Counted from the stretch's first letter, positions 1 through 10,468 are shown. The stretch: DNA of 64,000 nucleotides from Pseudomonadota bacterium (GCA_016125375.1 WGLU01000008.1:1-64000); one strand, 5' to 3'. The notes: generated from the sequence alone by a model not told the origin. Translations and numbers: made by a program.

Positions 1-1
1 G

Positions 2-340
2 CAGGTGTTGTGTGATGCGGCGGTGCCTGCTACAGCGGCCTATACCAACCCGCCGGCTTGCCCGGGCAGCCAGAAACTGTATTGGACCGGCGGCGCGTGG
101 ACATGTATCGCCGACCAGGGTTTGACCTCGGAGAGCGACCCTCGTGTAGGCAGCCTGACCAGCGGCAAATGGTGTACATCTGACGGTTCCCGCGTGAACT
201 GCACATCAGATGCACCATCAGGCTCCACCACCACAACAACGACAGGTAGCTGTAGTGTCTGCTGTGACAACGTGTGTCGCGGTGGTGGTTGCGGCGGTAT
301 CTACTGCTCCGGCGGTGATGACGACTTTGGTGACTGGTAA
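2..340 (+). CDS. 3' part of a Cys-rich, Thr-tract protein (5' end outside window)
   Basis: Frame is open to the window edge; ends ...STTTTTTGSCSVCCDNVCRGGGCGGIYCSGGDDDFGDW*; followed by a terminator. Confidence 0.6.
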   Translation, partial: QVLCDAAVPATAAYTNPPACPGSQKLYWTGGAWTCIADQGLTSESDPRVGSLTSGKWCTSDGSRVNCTSDAPSGSTTTTTTGSCSVCCDNVCRGGGCGGIYCSGGDDDFGDW

Positions 341-365
341 TTCACTTTCCTATCAGGAAAAAAGA

Positions 366-390
366 AATGCCGCCCGATGGGCGGCATTTT
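366..390. terminator. bidirectional intrinsic terminator between convergent genes
   Basis: aatgccgcccgatgggcggcatttt, with an A-run on the other side. Confidence 0.8.
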
Positions 391-401
391 GCTGACAGGG
401 G

Positions 402-2408
402 TTAGTGCTTGTAGTTCTTCTCGAACACAGGCCACCACAGCTCGGGGTATTGCTCCATAGTGTTCCAGTTCAGTGCCCATGATGGTGCCTTGTCCTTCGG
501 CAGCCAGGTGACATCACCAAAGATGTCCTTCATGCGCTGATCCATATTCATATGGTCACCATGGCCACCATAAAGTGCCGACCAGCGGCGGTTAACCACA
601 TGAATAGGCGCCTTGATTTTTGAAACAAAGCCTTTCAGCAGGTTGCTCAACTCGTCAGGTTTGCAGACATAGGTTCCGATACGGCGCCAGGGGTCGAACA
701 GGAATATCTGGTCAAAGTTTTGTTCTGTCGATGCAGCGGACAGGAGCGGCAGCGCGCCGGCATTGTTGGCGATGCCCACAATCCGCTTGTAGCCACTCGC
801 CTTGAGCCAGATGGCCGCATTGGTAAAGTGCTGGTCGGAGGAACGGATACCCCACAGGTAACGGGGATTTTCGCAGTCGGCATTCAAAAACTCCGGCGGC
901 ACCCCATCCGACTTCCCGTAGGAATAACGCTGCATAACAAACACGTCGCCGTAGTTCATGAGCTTTTTAATCGTCGGCATTGCCAGCATGTCGTACACAC
1001 GGGTAGACCGGCTAAAGGAACGGGTTGTTGTTCCATGCGACAGCAAAAAGGCTGTATCGCTCGGGTTTTGCGGATCCTTTTTGTACAGGCGCACATCCAG
1101 CATACCACCCATCGAGGCCAAACCCTCGTTCTGCGGGCGCGGGTAGATACCATCTACATAACCACGGCGCACGGCCTCTTCCATGATTTTTGTTACCTCG
1201 TCGATTCCACGACGCGCAACAAAAGGCAGGCCAGCCACACGCCTTACATCATCTTCCGTCAGGTATTCGGCAAGGCCTTTTTCAAGATAGAATACATCAC
1301 CATTGTTCACCTTGATGAACAGGTCTTTCAAAGTATCCTTGGCACCTGCCTCATCCAGCGCCTCCTCCATCTGGAGGGCCATCAGTGGCGCCATTGCGTG
1401 CTTGAAGGCATAGGCATCTATCGGGGATGCGCTGTCCAGACCTTTCCAGTTTTTGGCAAAGTCAGTGTTCTTATGTCCCCAAAGACGCTGGTCAATCGGT
1501 TGGGACTTTTCATCCCCGTCGCCCATGTAACCCAAAGTGTCGAGCATCTTTTCGTACAATTGGCGGCTACGTTCTACAGCGTTGTTCGCGTAGACAAAAC
1601 TGGCCCAGCCGGCAAGCAGGGCGTCGTAGTCGGCCAGACTTAACTCCGGTTTTTGGGCACTAAAGTCGATTTTCAGGTTGGCGCGACGCTGACGCTCTTT
1701 CGGGCCAAGCTCCGGGTGCGGATAAACTTTGGTGTAAAGACGAACAATATCCTGAATCAGCTCTTCATCCAGTTTGGGGTGATCGAACGGCAGGTCGACA
1801 ACCGCCAGACCGGGGCCCTCATCCGGAGCCAGCAACTGGCTTGGCCCATCACCACGGAAGCCGAAAGCTTCCCGCATTTCTTTAATTTCTTCATCTTTTA
1901 TAGGTTCCATGCCACGTAGCTTGCCGCTGCGCATGTCACCTGTGGTGACGAGCCAGTCGAATGTCGGGTGCTCGCTGTTCTCGCCAAAGCCTTTGGGGAA
2001 CAGGGGAGCAATAAGCTCGTTAAAGGTTTCGATTTTCTTAACCAGCATGTCCACGTCGGGTTTCTGGACGTTTTCAGGCGTATAGAGGCGGATTTCGAAC
2101 GGGGCTTTGGGCAATTTAATGGTGCGCTTGGCATATTTGTCGGTATTCACCAAAACACCTGACTCACCTTCCGGAAAAGTGGCACAGCTGTCTTTGATTG
2201 TTGCACCCAGCGGCAGCCATTTTTCTGGCACGGTATAAGACATACCACCGTTCTTAAACACACGAATGTTTGCTGCATCTACCGTTTTGTGGCCGTCGAA
2301 TGCTATCTCCTCGGTATAGGTGGGGAGGAGATCGCACCGTGGTGCCGCAACTGCGGACGAAAACGGCGCGGCAACAAGGGCCAAAACGGAAAGCGCGCGC
2401 AAAGTCAT
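402..2408 (-). CDS. secreted 668-aa protein with alpha/beta-hydrolase-like C-terminal region
   Basis: Signal peptide MTLRALSVLALVAAPFSSAVAA; LLSHGTTTRSFSR and RIVGIANNAGALPLLSAA resemble oxyanion and nucleophile-elbow regions. Confidence 0.6.
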   Translation of the reverse strand: MTLRALSVLALVAAPFSSAVAAPRCDLLPTYTEEIAFDGHKTVDAANIRVFKNGGMSYTVPEKWLPLGATIKDSCATFPEGESGVLVNTDKYAKRTIKLPKAPFEIRLYTPENVQKPDVDMLVKKIETFNELIAPLFPKGFGENSEHPTFDWLVTTGDMRSGKLRGMEPIKDEEIKEMREAFGFRGDGPSQLLAPDEGPGLAVVDLPFDHPKLDEELIQDIVRLYTKVYPHPELGPKERQRRANLKIDFSAQKPELSLADYDALLAGWASFVYANNAVERSRQLYEKMLDTLGYMGDGDEKSQPIDQRLWGHKNTDFAKNWKGLDSASPIDAYAFKHAMAPLMALQMEEALDEAGAKDTLKDLFIKVNNGDVFYLEKGLAEYLTEDDVRRVAGLPFVARRGIDEVTKIMEEAVRRGYVDGIYPRPQNEGLASMGGMLDVRLYKKDPQNPSDTAFLLSHGTTTRSFSRSTRVYDMLAMPTIKKLMNYGDVFVMQRYSYGKSDGVPPEFLNADCENPRYLWGIRSSDQHFTNAAIWLKASGYKRIVGIANNAGALPLLSAASTEQNFDQIFLFDPWRRIGTYVCKPDELSNLLKGFVSKIKAPIHVVNRRWSALYGGHGDHMNMDQRMKDIFGDVTWLPKDKAPSWALNWNTMEQYPELWWPVFEKNYKH

Positions 2409-2598
2409 TACAAATGGTACCTTCGTTATTTATCCGAATAACGGCCATTGTACGCCATATTAACGCACCTGTAAAAACGTTATACCTCCGCCTGCGGCAG
2501 CGCACCAAAAGCCTCTTTTCATCCCTGAAAATGGGCGTAGAATGTGCCCGTACGGTTAAAGCCGTAATGTATGTCAACTACTGCATGGATATCCTGCC

Positions 2599-5500
2599 AT
2601 GAACGGACAAGTGTCCCTCCGCCCTGCCTACGCCAGCAATAACCCGCTGAAAGCCACTTTTGCTGACGATAATCTTCACGCACGCCTTAAAAAACTGATT
2701 ACCGCGCACGCGCCAAAGGGAGAGAGCAAAGACCTGTTGTCCTTTGCGGATATTTACTTCCGCGGCATCCCGAGCGCTGAAATGACGCCCTACAGCGATG
2801 ACGCAATCCTCAAACAAATTACGGATGCTTATGTCTTTTTCAGCAAACCGTTGACAGCCAGCGTAAAAGTGGCGGCAAGCAACCCGGCCTACAGCCACAA
2901 CACGGTCATCCACATCAATATGCCGGACCAGCCGTTCCTGGTGGATAGCGTCTGGGCGGAAATCGGTCGTCTGGGGTACGAAGTGCACCACACCTTCCAC
3001 CCGATTATTGCGACCAAGAGAGACGGCAAAGGCAACCTGAAGGAGTTTGCTCCTGCCGGAGGTCATGACAAGGGTATGGCAGCAGAGTCGCTGATGCATG
3101 TAGAGTGCGACCGCGCTGCGGATGGCGACCTGAAAAATCTGCAAAACCGCATTCAGGCTGTGCTGGAAGATGCCCGCACAGTGGTGGAAGACTTCCCCAA
3201 AATGACTGGCCACCTGCAGGAAATTCTGAGCTACATGAAGGCCCACCCGGGTCCGATTGTTGAACAGCATGCCGAAAATCTGGCCTTCGTAGAATGGCTG
3301 CTGGACAACCATTTCATCTTCCTCGGTTACCGCAAGTATGATGTAACCCGCAAGGACGGTAAGACCTACATGCAGGTTTCCAAAAAAACCGGTCTGGGGA
3401 TTATGCGCGACGATGCCACCTCTTCCGTCAGCACAGCCAAAACGCTCGAGGATTTGGCCCCGAACATGCGCCGCTATATCAGCGGCCAGGAACAGGTCAC
3501 CATTACAAAGGCGCTGACCAAATCTACCGTGCACCGCCGTGCCGATATGGACTATCTGGGCATCAAGATGTTCGACAAGGAAGGCCGCGCAATTTGCGAG
3601 CACCGTTTCCTCGGTCTGTTTACCTCTCGCGCCTACACCTGCATGGCTAGTGATATTCCGCTGATTCGCCAGAAGATTTATCACGTGCTGGAGGTTGAGG
3701 GTAACCATGCCACAGGCGGTCACAACCACCGTACACTGGTGAACATTCTGGAAACCTATCCCCGCGATGAACTGTTCCAGATTTCTACTACCGACCTGCA
3801 ACGCATCGCTTCCGGCATCCTGCACCTCAAGGCCCGCCAGCACTGCCGCCTGTTCGTCCGCCGTAGCGACGATGAACGGCTGGTCAGCGCGATGGTCTAC
3901 GTGCCGCGTGACAAGGTGACCCGCAACCTGCGCAGCCGCATCCAGAAAGTACTGGCCACGGCCTATCAGGCACAGGATGTGGAATATCAGGTTTATGTCG
4001 GCGACCTGCCAATGGCCCGCCTGTTCTTCAAGATCCGTGTCGAGGAAGGTGCCAAGGCCAACCTGACCGACGAAGAGGTCGAGAAACACATCATCAAGGT
4101 TGTCCAGTCGTGGGATGATGCCCTGTTGCAGGAACTGACCCGTATTCATGGCGAACATACCGGCCTGCAACTGCACCGCAAGTACGCTGGCGCTTTCCGT
4201 GCCGGTTACCGCGAATACACCGACGTGTACATGGCAGCAACAGATGTGATGCATCTGGAGAAAATCGATGGCGGTGCCGACTTTGCCGTGTCGCTTGCCC
4301 CGTTGGCTGACGGTCAGACTACCAGCCTGAAAATCTTCCGCCCCGATGCCCCCGTCAACCTGTCGGACATCATGCCGATTATGGACCGTATGGGCCTGTT
4401 CGTCGCCGAAGAGCACCCCAACAAAGTTAAGCGCGGTGACAAGACCGTCTGGATTCACGACTTCCATGTGCGACAGCCGGATACCTCCACCCGCGAGATG
4501 ACAGACCCCAAACTGGTCACCCGCCTGACCGAGGCCCTGCGCCTTGTCTGGGCAGGCGAGATGGACAACGACCGCCTGAACAGCCTGATTACGGGCGGCA
4601 ACATGGGTGTAGAAGCCATCATCGTCCTGCGGGCGTTTGTGGCCTACATGCAGCAAACAGCGACCAAGTACTCGCAGGAGTACATCCGCAGCGTGCTGGT
4701 CAAACACCCCAAACTGGCCGGCAAACTCTGGAAGATTTTCGAAACGCGTTTCAGCCCTGCCTATAAACTGAGCGAAGCTGAAAAACAGGAGAAAATCCTG
4801 ATTGCCGAACTGAACGACGGCCTGCGGGACGTATCGGTGCTGGACGAAGATGTTATCATTCGCCAGATCCTGGCCATTATCAGGGCAACCGTGCGTACCA
4901 ACGCCTTCGCCCGTGCTAGCATTACCGCGCCCCTGGCGTTCAAAATCCGTTCTTCATCGGTGCCGGACCTGCCAAAGCCGCACCCGCTGTTCGAGATTTT
5001 TGTCTACCACACTGTGGTTGAAGGCGTGCACCTGCGCGGCGGCAAGGTAGCCCGTGGCGGCATCCGCTGGTCGGACCGTGTTGCCGACTACCGCACCGAA
5101 GTGCTGGGCCTGATGAAAACACAGATGACCAAAAACGCCGTTATCGTACCGGTTGGTTCCAAAGGTGGCTTTGTGCTGAAAAAAGCACCCTGCGATATGA
5201 AAGACCTTGCCAGCTGTGACCGTGACACGTTGGCAAAAGCCGTAAAAGATGCTTACTCCACCTACATCCGTACCTTGCTGACAGTGACGGACAACATTGT
5301 GGACGGCAAAGTCATTACCCCTGTGGACGTGCGCCGCTACGACGACGAGGATCCCTACTTTGTTGTGGCTGCCGATAAAGGGACGGCCACATTCTCTGAT
5401 ACGGCCAACGGTATTTCTGCTGATATGGGCTTCTGGCTTGGCGATGCTTTCGCCTCCGGCGGTTCGCAAGGCTATGACCACAAGGGTATGGCCATTACCG

Positions 5501-7479
5501 CACGTGGCGCGTGGGAGTGCGTCAAACGCCACTTCCGCGAACTCGGTACCGACATCCAGTCCGAGGACTTTACCGTCGTCGGTATTGGCGACATGGCGGG
5601 CGACGTATTCGGTAACGGCATGCTGCTGTCCAAGCACATCTGCCTGCAAGTAGCCTTCAACCACATGCACATCTTCATCGACCCGACCCCGGATGCGGCA
5701 AAATCGTGGACCGAGCGCAAACGCCTGTTCACCACACCGCACACCACATGGGCCGACTATGATGCCAAACTCATCTCCAAGGGTGGTGGCGTGTTCTCCC
5801 GCAAGGCGAAGAGCATCCCGCTGAGTGCCGAGATGAAAAAACTGCTCAAGCTGAACAAGGCAGAAGCATCGCCGAACGAGATTATCCGTGCGGCATTGAA
5901 GATGGAAGTCGACCTGCTGTGGAATGGCGGCATCGGGACCTTCATCAAAGCTGTGAGTGAGAACAACGTTGACGTGGGTGACCGCGCCAACGACGACATT
6001 CGCATCAACGGTAAGGAACTCAAAGCCAAAGTGGCCGGCGAAGGCGGCAACCTTGGCATGACCCAACTGGGACGTATCGAATACGCCCTCAGCGGTGGCC
6101 GCCTGAACACCGACGCGGTGGACAACTCCGCCGGTGTGGCCTGCTCAGACCACGAGGTCAACATCAAGATCCTGCTAACGCAAGCCATGCTCGACGGCAA
6201 GCTGGATATCAAAGCCCGCAACAAGCTGCTGGCAGAGATGACTGACGAGGTTGCCGCCCTTGTGCTGCGTGGCAACTACCTGCAATCGCAGATCATCTCC
6301 CAAAAACTCCAGACAGATGAAAATCTGCCCACCCTGTGCCGTCGCCTGATGCGCAGCCTGGAGAAGAAGGGCATGCTCGACCGTAAGATCGAGTTCCTGC
6401 CGGATGATGAAGCGATTGACCAGCGCATTCAGGCCGGTAAACCGCTGACCCGTCCGGAAGTGTCGGTCCTGCTGGCATATGCCAAAATGGACCTCTATAA
6501 TAACCTGTTGGCTTCGGACCTGCCGGATGACGCAGCGCTGCTGCCATATCTGGTGGATTACTTCCCGACGCCACTGGGTAAAAAGTTCCGCGCGCAGATG
6601 GAAAACCACCGCTTGCGCCGCGAAATTATTGCGACACAGGTCACCAACGAAATCGTCAACCGTATGGGCATGACCTTTGTTGCCCGTATGCGCGAAGAAA
6701 CCGGCCACACAGACGCGACAATTGCCCGGGCGTTCATTCTGGCCAAACGCCTTTACCAGATGGACGACAAATGGGCCGCCATTCAGGCGCTGGACAACAA
6801 AATCCCAGCCGCCGCCCAGATGGATATGCTCGAGGTCATCCGCAAACTGGCCGAGTATGTGACCTTCTGGTTCCTGCGCAACGGCACAATGCCGCTGAGC
6901 ATCGAAGATACCTTCAAACGCTTCGAAAAACCGGTAACCGAGGTTATAAAGGCCCTGCCCAAGCACATGACGCCGAGCATGATCAAACGCTTCAACGAGC
7001 GCGTGCACGGCTGGCAAAAACATGGCCTGCCCAAACAAGAAGCCGAGGACACCACACTCGCCAGCATGCTTAACAGCGCGCAGGATGTTGCTGCCACAGC
7101 ACTGGCTACCGGCCGCAAGGTGCCCGAGGTGATGGACCTGCACTTCCGTATTGGCGAACGTCTGCAAATGGATGTGCTGCATATCAAGGCTCGTAACATC
7201 CCCATAGCCAACAACTGGCAACGTGTGGCTGCACTGGGCATTATTGATGACCTGTACACCTATCAGAAGGACATCACCGCCCAGGTTATCCGGACCGAGG
7301 TCAGTGCCCATAAAGATGCTGACGGCGCCCTGACAACCTGGCTGCACAAACGTGCCAAGAGCGTGGACCAGTACGAACGCCTGCTGTCCGAAATCAAGGG
7401 CTACGGCACGCCGGACCATGCCATGTTCAACGTGGTGCTGGGCCAGCTAAAGGGCATTACATCCCAAAGTGTTGAGTAA
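2599..7479 (+). CDS. gdhB: NAD-specific glutamate dehydrogenase, large (~180 kDa) type
   Basis: 1626 aa; recognisable stretches such as GGKVARGGIRWSDRVADYRTEVLGLMKTQMTKNAVIVPVGSKGGFVLKK and GGNLGMTQLGRIEYALSGGRLNTDAVDNSAGVACSDHEVN. Confidence 0.95.
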   Translation: MNGQVSLRPAYASNNPLKATFADDNLHARLKKLITAHAPKGESKDLLSFADIYFRGIPSAEMTPYSDDAILKQITDAYVFFSKPLTASVKVAASNPAYSHNTVIHINMPDQPFLVDSVWAEIGRLGYEVHHTFHPIIATKRDGKGNLKEFAPAGGHDKGMAAESLMHVECDRAADGDLKNLQNRIQAVLEDARTVVEDFPKMTGHLQEILSYMKAHPGPIVEQHAENLAFVEWLLDNHFIFLGYRKYDVTRKDGKTYMQVSKKTGLGIMRDDATSSVSTAKTLEDLAPNMRRYISGQEQVTITKALTKSTVHRRADMDYLGIKMFDKEGRAICEHRFLGLFTSRAYTCMASDIPLIRQKIYHVLEVEGNHATGGHNHRTLVNILETYPRDELFQISTTDLQRIASGILHLKARQHCRLFVRRSDDERLVSAMVYVPRDKVTRNLRSRIQKVLATAYQAQDVEYQVYVGDLPMARLFFKIRVEEGAKANLTDEEVEKHIIKVVQSWDDALLQELTRIHGEHTGLQLHRKYAGAFRAGYREYTDVYMAATDVMHLEKIDGGADFAVSLAPLADGQTTSLKIFRPDAPVNLSDIMPIMDRMGLFVAEEHPNKVKRGDKTVWIHDFHVRQPDTSTREMTDPKLVTRLTEALRLVWAGEMDNDRLNSLITGGNMGVEAIIVLRAFVAYMQQTATKYSQEYIRSVLVKHPKLAGKLWKIFETRFSPAYKLSEAEKQEKILIAELNDGLRDVSVLDEDVIIRQILAIIRATVRTNAFARASITAPLAFKIRSSSVPDLPKPHPLFEIFVYHTVVEGVHLRGGKVARGGIRWSDRVADYRTEVLGLMKTQMTKNAVIVPVGSKGGFVLKKAPCDMKDLASCDRDTLAKAVKDAYSTYIRTLLTVTDNIVDGKVITPVDVRRYDDEDPYFVVAADKGTATFSDTANGISADMGFWLGDAFASGGSQGYDHKGMAITARGAWECVKRHFRELGTDIQSEDFTVVGIGDMAGDVFGNGMLLSKHICLQVAFNHMHIFIDPTPDAAKSWTERKRLFTTPHTTWADYDAKLISKGGGVFSRKAKSIPLSAEMKKLLKLNKAEASPNEIIRAALKMEVDLLWNGGIGTFIKAVSENNVDVGDRANDDIRINGKELKAKVAGEGGNLGMTQLGRIEYALSGGRLNTDAVDNSAGVACSDHEVNIKILLTQAMLDGKLDIKARNKLLAEMTDEVAALVLRGNYLQSQIISQKLQTDENLPTLCRRLMRSLEKKGMLDRKIEFLPDDEAIDQRIQAGKPLTRPEVSVLLAYAKMDLYNNLLASDLPDDAALLPYLVDYFPTPLGKKFRAQMENHRLRREIIATQVTNEIVNRMGMTFVARMREETGHTDATIARAFILAKRLYQMDDKWAAIQALDNKIPAAAQMDMLEVIRKLAEYVTFWFLRNGTMPLSIEDTFKRFEKPVTEVIKALPKHMTPSMIKRFNERVHGWQKHGLPKQEAEDTTLASMLNSAQDVAATALATGRKVPEVMDLHFRIGERLQMDVLHIKARNIPIANNWQRVAALGIIDDLYTYQKDITAQVIRTEVSAHKDADGALTTWLHKRAKSVDQYERLLSEIKGYGTPDHAMFNVVLGQLKGITSQSVE

Positions 7480-7493
7480 GGCACACACCGCTT

Positions 7494-7519
7494 AAAACCC
7501 CGCCACGGCGGGGTTTTTT
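7494..7519 (+). terminator. intrinsic terminator
   Basis: aaaaccccgccacggcggggtttttt. Confidence 0.85.
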
Positions 7520-7603
7520 GTTGCCCTGTCGGACAGGATTGGGTAGATTGCATACAATTTCTTATCTTCTGTTTCTTTTGCCTGTCTTCAGGAGTGCCTC
7601 CCC

Positions 7604-8587
7604 ATGACACTGACCTCCAGCCTGCGCACGCGCATGCTCCAGAACGCACAGTCCATTCTGGACGTCCACAACTGCCCCGTCCGCATCAACGGCCGCAACC
7701 TGCTTCAGGTGGCCAAAACCATCACCGGCGGTGACCTCACCGACTGGGATTTCTATCTTCCCGCCGCCCTGCGCAAGGACAGCCTGTCCCCCATGTACAA
7801 GAGCCTCGACGACACCCTGATGGATGTGGCGTGGTTCTTCTGGGCACAGTCATCGCTGAACTACTGCTACTGGTACCACGACGATAAAGGTGCCCTGCAG
7901 CACTGGGTCTACAAGGGCAAGAAAGGTTCTTCCGGCCTCGTGGTGCTGATGCAGGAACTGTACGAGACCACACCTCTGTTCGGCGCCGACACGGCCGCCA
8001 TTCGCACCTATATGGGCAACCTGGCCGCCTCCGACATGTGGGACCTGCCCCTGCCCGATGCGCGCTTCGACCAGTTGAACACCGTGTTCAATCACGTCGG
8101 CCCCGCGACGTTCAAGCGCATCTTCGCCAAGGCCAAGCAGGCCGACGGCAGCTGGCACATGAGCGCCGATCTGGCCAAGGAACTGGCGGATGCCTATGCA
8201 CCCAGCTTCACGGATGCGGGTTTCCTCAAGCGTGCACAGCTGGCGCTGGGCATGACCGGTGCCAATTTCATCGCCCGCGGGCAGAAGGTCACCTTTGACC
8301 TGACCGCCTACGCCGACTACCGCGTCCCGCAGGTGCTTCGTCACCTCGGCATCATCGGCTACAGCGCCGCCCTGTCCGATACGGTGGACAGCCAGCAGAC
8401 CCTCCACCACCAGAGCGTGGAGGAACTGTCCATCCGCGCGGCCACCATCGTGGCCTGCGCACGACTGGCCAAGCTGACCGGCCTGACCGACGCCCACATC
8501 GACGCGTGGCTGTTCATCCAGACCCGCAATGCGGCGTTCGAGGCTGACGCCAAGCCGTTCCACCTGACGGTGACCGAAGCCTATTAA
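7604..8587 (+). CDS. hypothetical protein, 327 aa
   Basis: Long ORF, RBS-like aggag, C/T-rich leader, own terminator; no family recognised. Confidence 0.8.
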   Translation: MTLTSSLRTRMLQNAQSILDVHNCPVRINGRNLLQVAKTITGGDLTDWDFYLPAALRKDSLSPMYKSLDDTLMDVAWFFWAQSSLNYCYWYHDDKGALQHWVYKGKKGSSGLVVLMQELYETTPLFGADTAAIRTYMGNLAASDMWDLPLPDARFDQLNTVFNHVGPATFKRIFAKAKQADGSWHMSADLAKELADAYAPSFTDAGFLKRAQLALGMTGANFIARGQKVTFDLTAYADYRVPQVLRHLGIIGYSAALSDTVDSQQTLHHQSVEELSIRAATIVACARLAKLTGLTDAHIDAWLFIQTRNAAFEADAKPFHLTVTEAY

Positions 8588-8592
8588 CGGAT

Positions 8593-8623
8593 AAACCCCC
8601 TGCCGGATGGCAGGGGGTTTTTT
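8593..8623 (+). terminator. intrinsic terminator
   Basis: aaccccctgccggatggcagggggtttttt. Confidence 0.85.
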
Positions 8624-8628
8624 CGTTT

Positions 8629-9159
8629 TCAGAACTCGCCGTTGGCGCTGACCTTGTCGTAGCCGGCTTGCGGCAGCAACGTTGGCTTGCGCTTGAAGAC
8701 GACCCGGTAGTGAACACGGGCGAAACGCGGCTGTGACTCGTCATACACGGTGACGGACACATGATCCACGTACAGGTGCGGCGGATACGGCACCTCGATT
8801 TCGCCAGCGCCCAGCACGTAGGAAGGCAGCGGCTTCATCTGCGCCGGGACTTCCTCGTCGCTCCACGGCCACGGGCTTTCTTCCCAGAGGTTGGGCTCCA
8901 GCGGCACGTCGTAGTCGGGCATCAGGACGAGGCGGCAATCCGGCTCATCGCTGTCTTCACGGTGAATGATGATTTCGGATCCGCCGTTGGCGAACGGCCG
9001 GACCCGCATGTCGTAGTAGAAGCCGTCGCACACCAGATCAGGACGGGGCGGGAAGACGGCGTGGTAGAACACTCGCAGAGTGCGTTTGGCAATATGCCAG
9101 AGCAGCCAGAGGACAAAGCCCGCTGCTGCCAGCTCGATCAAGAAGAGAAGCGTCCCCAT
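8629..9159 (-). CDS. hypothetical membrane-anchored protein
   Basis: ORF with N-terminal TM MGTLLFLIELAAAGFVLWLLW; caggag RBS upstream of ATG at 9159. Confidence 0.7.
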   Translation of the reverse strand: MGTLLFLIELAAAGFVLWLLWHIAKRTLRVFYHAVFPPRPDLVCDGFYYDMRVRPFANGGSEIIIHREDSDEPDCRLVLMPDYDVPLEPNLWEESPWPWSDEEVPAQMKPLPSYVLGAGEIEVPYPPHLYVDHVSVTVYDESQPRFARVHYRVVFKRKPTLLPQAGYDKVSANGEF

Positions 9160-9271
9160 GGGGGTATCTCCTGTGCTTGCGCGCGGGAAAAGGATGAACA
9201 AAGAGAAAAGGCATGAAAAAACTAAAAAACGTGCTTAGGACTGTAGGCCACCAGCCCCGTTACCCGCAAGG

Positions 9272-9300
9272 AAAAAAAGCCCCCGCATGTGCGGGGGCTC
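9272..9300 (-). terminator. intrinsic terminator of trpS
   Basis: minus strand gagcccccgcacatgcgggggctttttttc. Confidence 0.85.
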
Positions 9301-9310
9301 TTGGCTGTTT

Positions 9311-10321
9311 TCAGCCCTGACGGGGCGTAAAGCCGATTTTCGCATAAACCTCGGCCAGCTTTTTATTAGCACGGGCACGCGCTTTGGCCGCCCCTGCCGC
9401 CAGCACTGCATCCAGCTGTGCCGTATCAGCCATCAGTTCTTTATGGCGAGCCTGTACAGGCGCAAGTACGGTAACCACAGCTTCAGCCACCGCCTTTTTC
9501 AGATCGCCATAACCTTTGCCGGTGAACTGTGCCAATGCTTCCTCAGGTGTCTGGTCATGGCAGGCGGCATAGATGGCCAACAGGTTGTACACGCCCGGCT
9601 GCTTGTCTTTATCCAGACGAATCATGCCTTCGTTATCGGTCACAGCCTTCATGATTTTTTTGCTGATGGTCTTTTCATCCTCGTGCAGGAACACAGTACC
9701 CAGACTATCCACCGACTTGCTCATTTTACTGGTGGGGTCTTGCAGGTCCATCACACGGGCGGCTGCTTTGGGTGCCACCATTTTAGGCACCACAAAGGTG
9801 GGGCCGTAGATGCCGTTAAAACGCTCGGCAACATCGCGGGCAAGCTCGATATGCTGTTTCTGGTCGTCGCCGACCGGTACCTCGTGAGTATCGTACAGCA
9901 GAATATCTGCAGCCATGAGGGCGGGATAGGCAAACAGTCCGGCATTAATGTTGTGTTTATGGCGGGCGGCTTTGTCTTTAAACTGGGTCATCCGCTCCAG
10001 CTCACCCATTTGGGTGAAGGTGTTCAGAATCCACGCCAGTTCGGCATGGGCGGATACATGGCTTTGGGCAAACAGCGTGCATTGGGCAGGGTCAAGGCCG
10101 CTGGCCAGATACCACGCCACACCACTGTAGGTGCGCTGGCGCAGTTGGGCAGGATCCTGACGAACGGTAATGGCGTGGAGGTCGACCACGCAGAACAAAC
10201 TGTCGTTCGCACCCTGAAAGTCCTTAAAGCGCTTGAGCGCGCCGAGATAGTTGCCGAGGCTCAGCTCACCGCTGGGCTGAATACCGGAGAAAACGGTCTT
10301 ACCGCTCATGTTAGGAATCAT
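9311..10321 (-). CDS. trpS: tryptophanyl-tRNA synthetase
   Basis: 336 aa; FSGIQPSGELSLGNYLGAL, KMSKS motif. Confidence 0.97.
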   Translation of the reverse strand: MIPNMSGKTVFSGIQPSGELSLGNYLGALKRFKDFQGANDSLFCVVDLHAITVRQDPAQLRQRTYSGVAWYLASGLDPAQCTLFAQSHVSAHAELAWILNTFTQMGELERMTQFKDKAARHKHNINAGLFAYPALMAADILLYDTHEVPVGDDQKQHIELARDVAERFNGIYGPTFVVPKMVAPKAAARVMDLQDPTSKMSKSVDSLGTVFLHEDEKTISKKIMKAVTDNEGMIRLDKDKQPGVYNLLAIYAACHDQTPEEALAQFTGKGYGDLKKAVAEAVVTVLAPVQARHKELMADTAQLDAVLAAGAAKARARANKKLAEVYAKIGFTPRQG

Positions 10322-10365
10322 CCTTCTTTATTCTTTATTGCAGGGCGCTGGACGGCGGGAGGAAA

Positions 10366-10442
10366 TGTTGCTTTGTTAACGCTCGTGGCGCGCAGCGTAC
10401 TTGAGGTACGTGAGCACCGCGAAAGGCGGAAACAAAGCAACA
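10366..10442. repeat. long palindromic (REP-like) hairpin element upstream of trpS
   Basis: perfect 12-bp arms TGTTGCTTTGTT (10366-10377) / AACAAAGCAACA (10431-10442), with inner CGTAC ttgag GTACG. Confidence 0.75.
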
Positions 10443-10468
10443 GATGACCTGCCGGACAAGCCCCGAGC

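Noticed and set aside
2578-4707. 709-aa ORF antisense to NAD-glutamate dehydrogenase
   Set aside because: Fully overlaps a strongly conserved CDS; long antisense frames are expected from codon bias in GC-rich genes; no domain or RBS context.
9272-9300. cccccgcatgtgcggggg as a regulatory palindrome
   Set aside because: Best explained as the trpS intrinsic terminator (T-run on minus strand).
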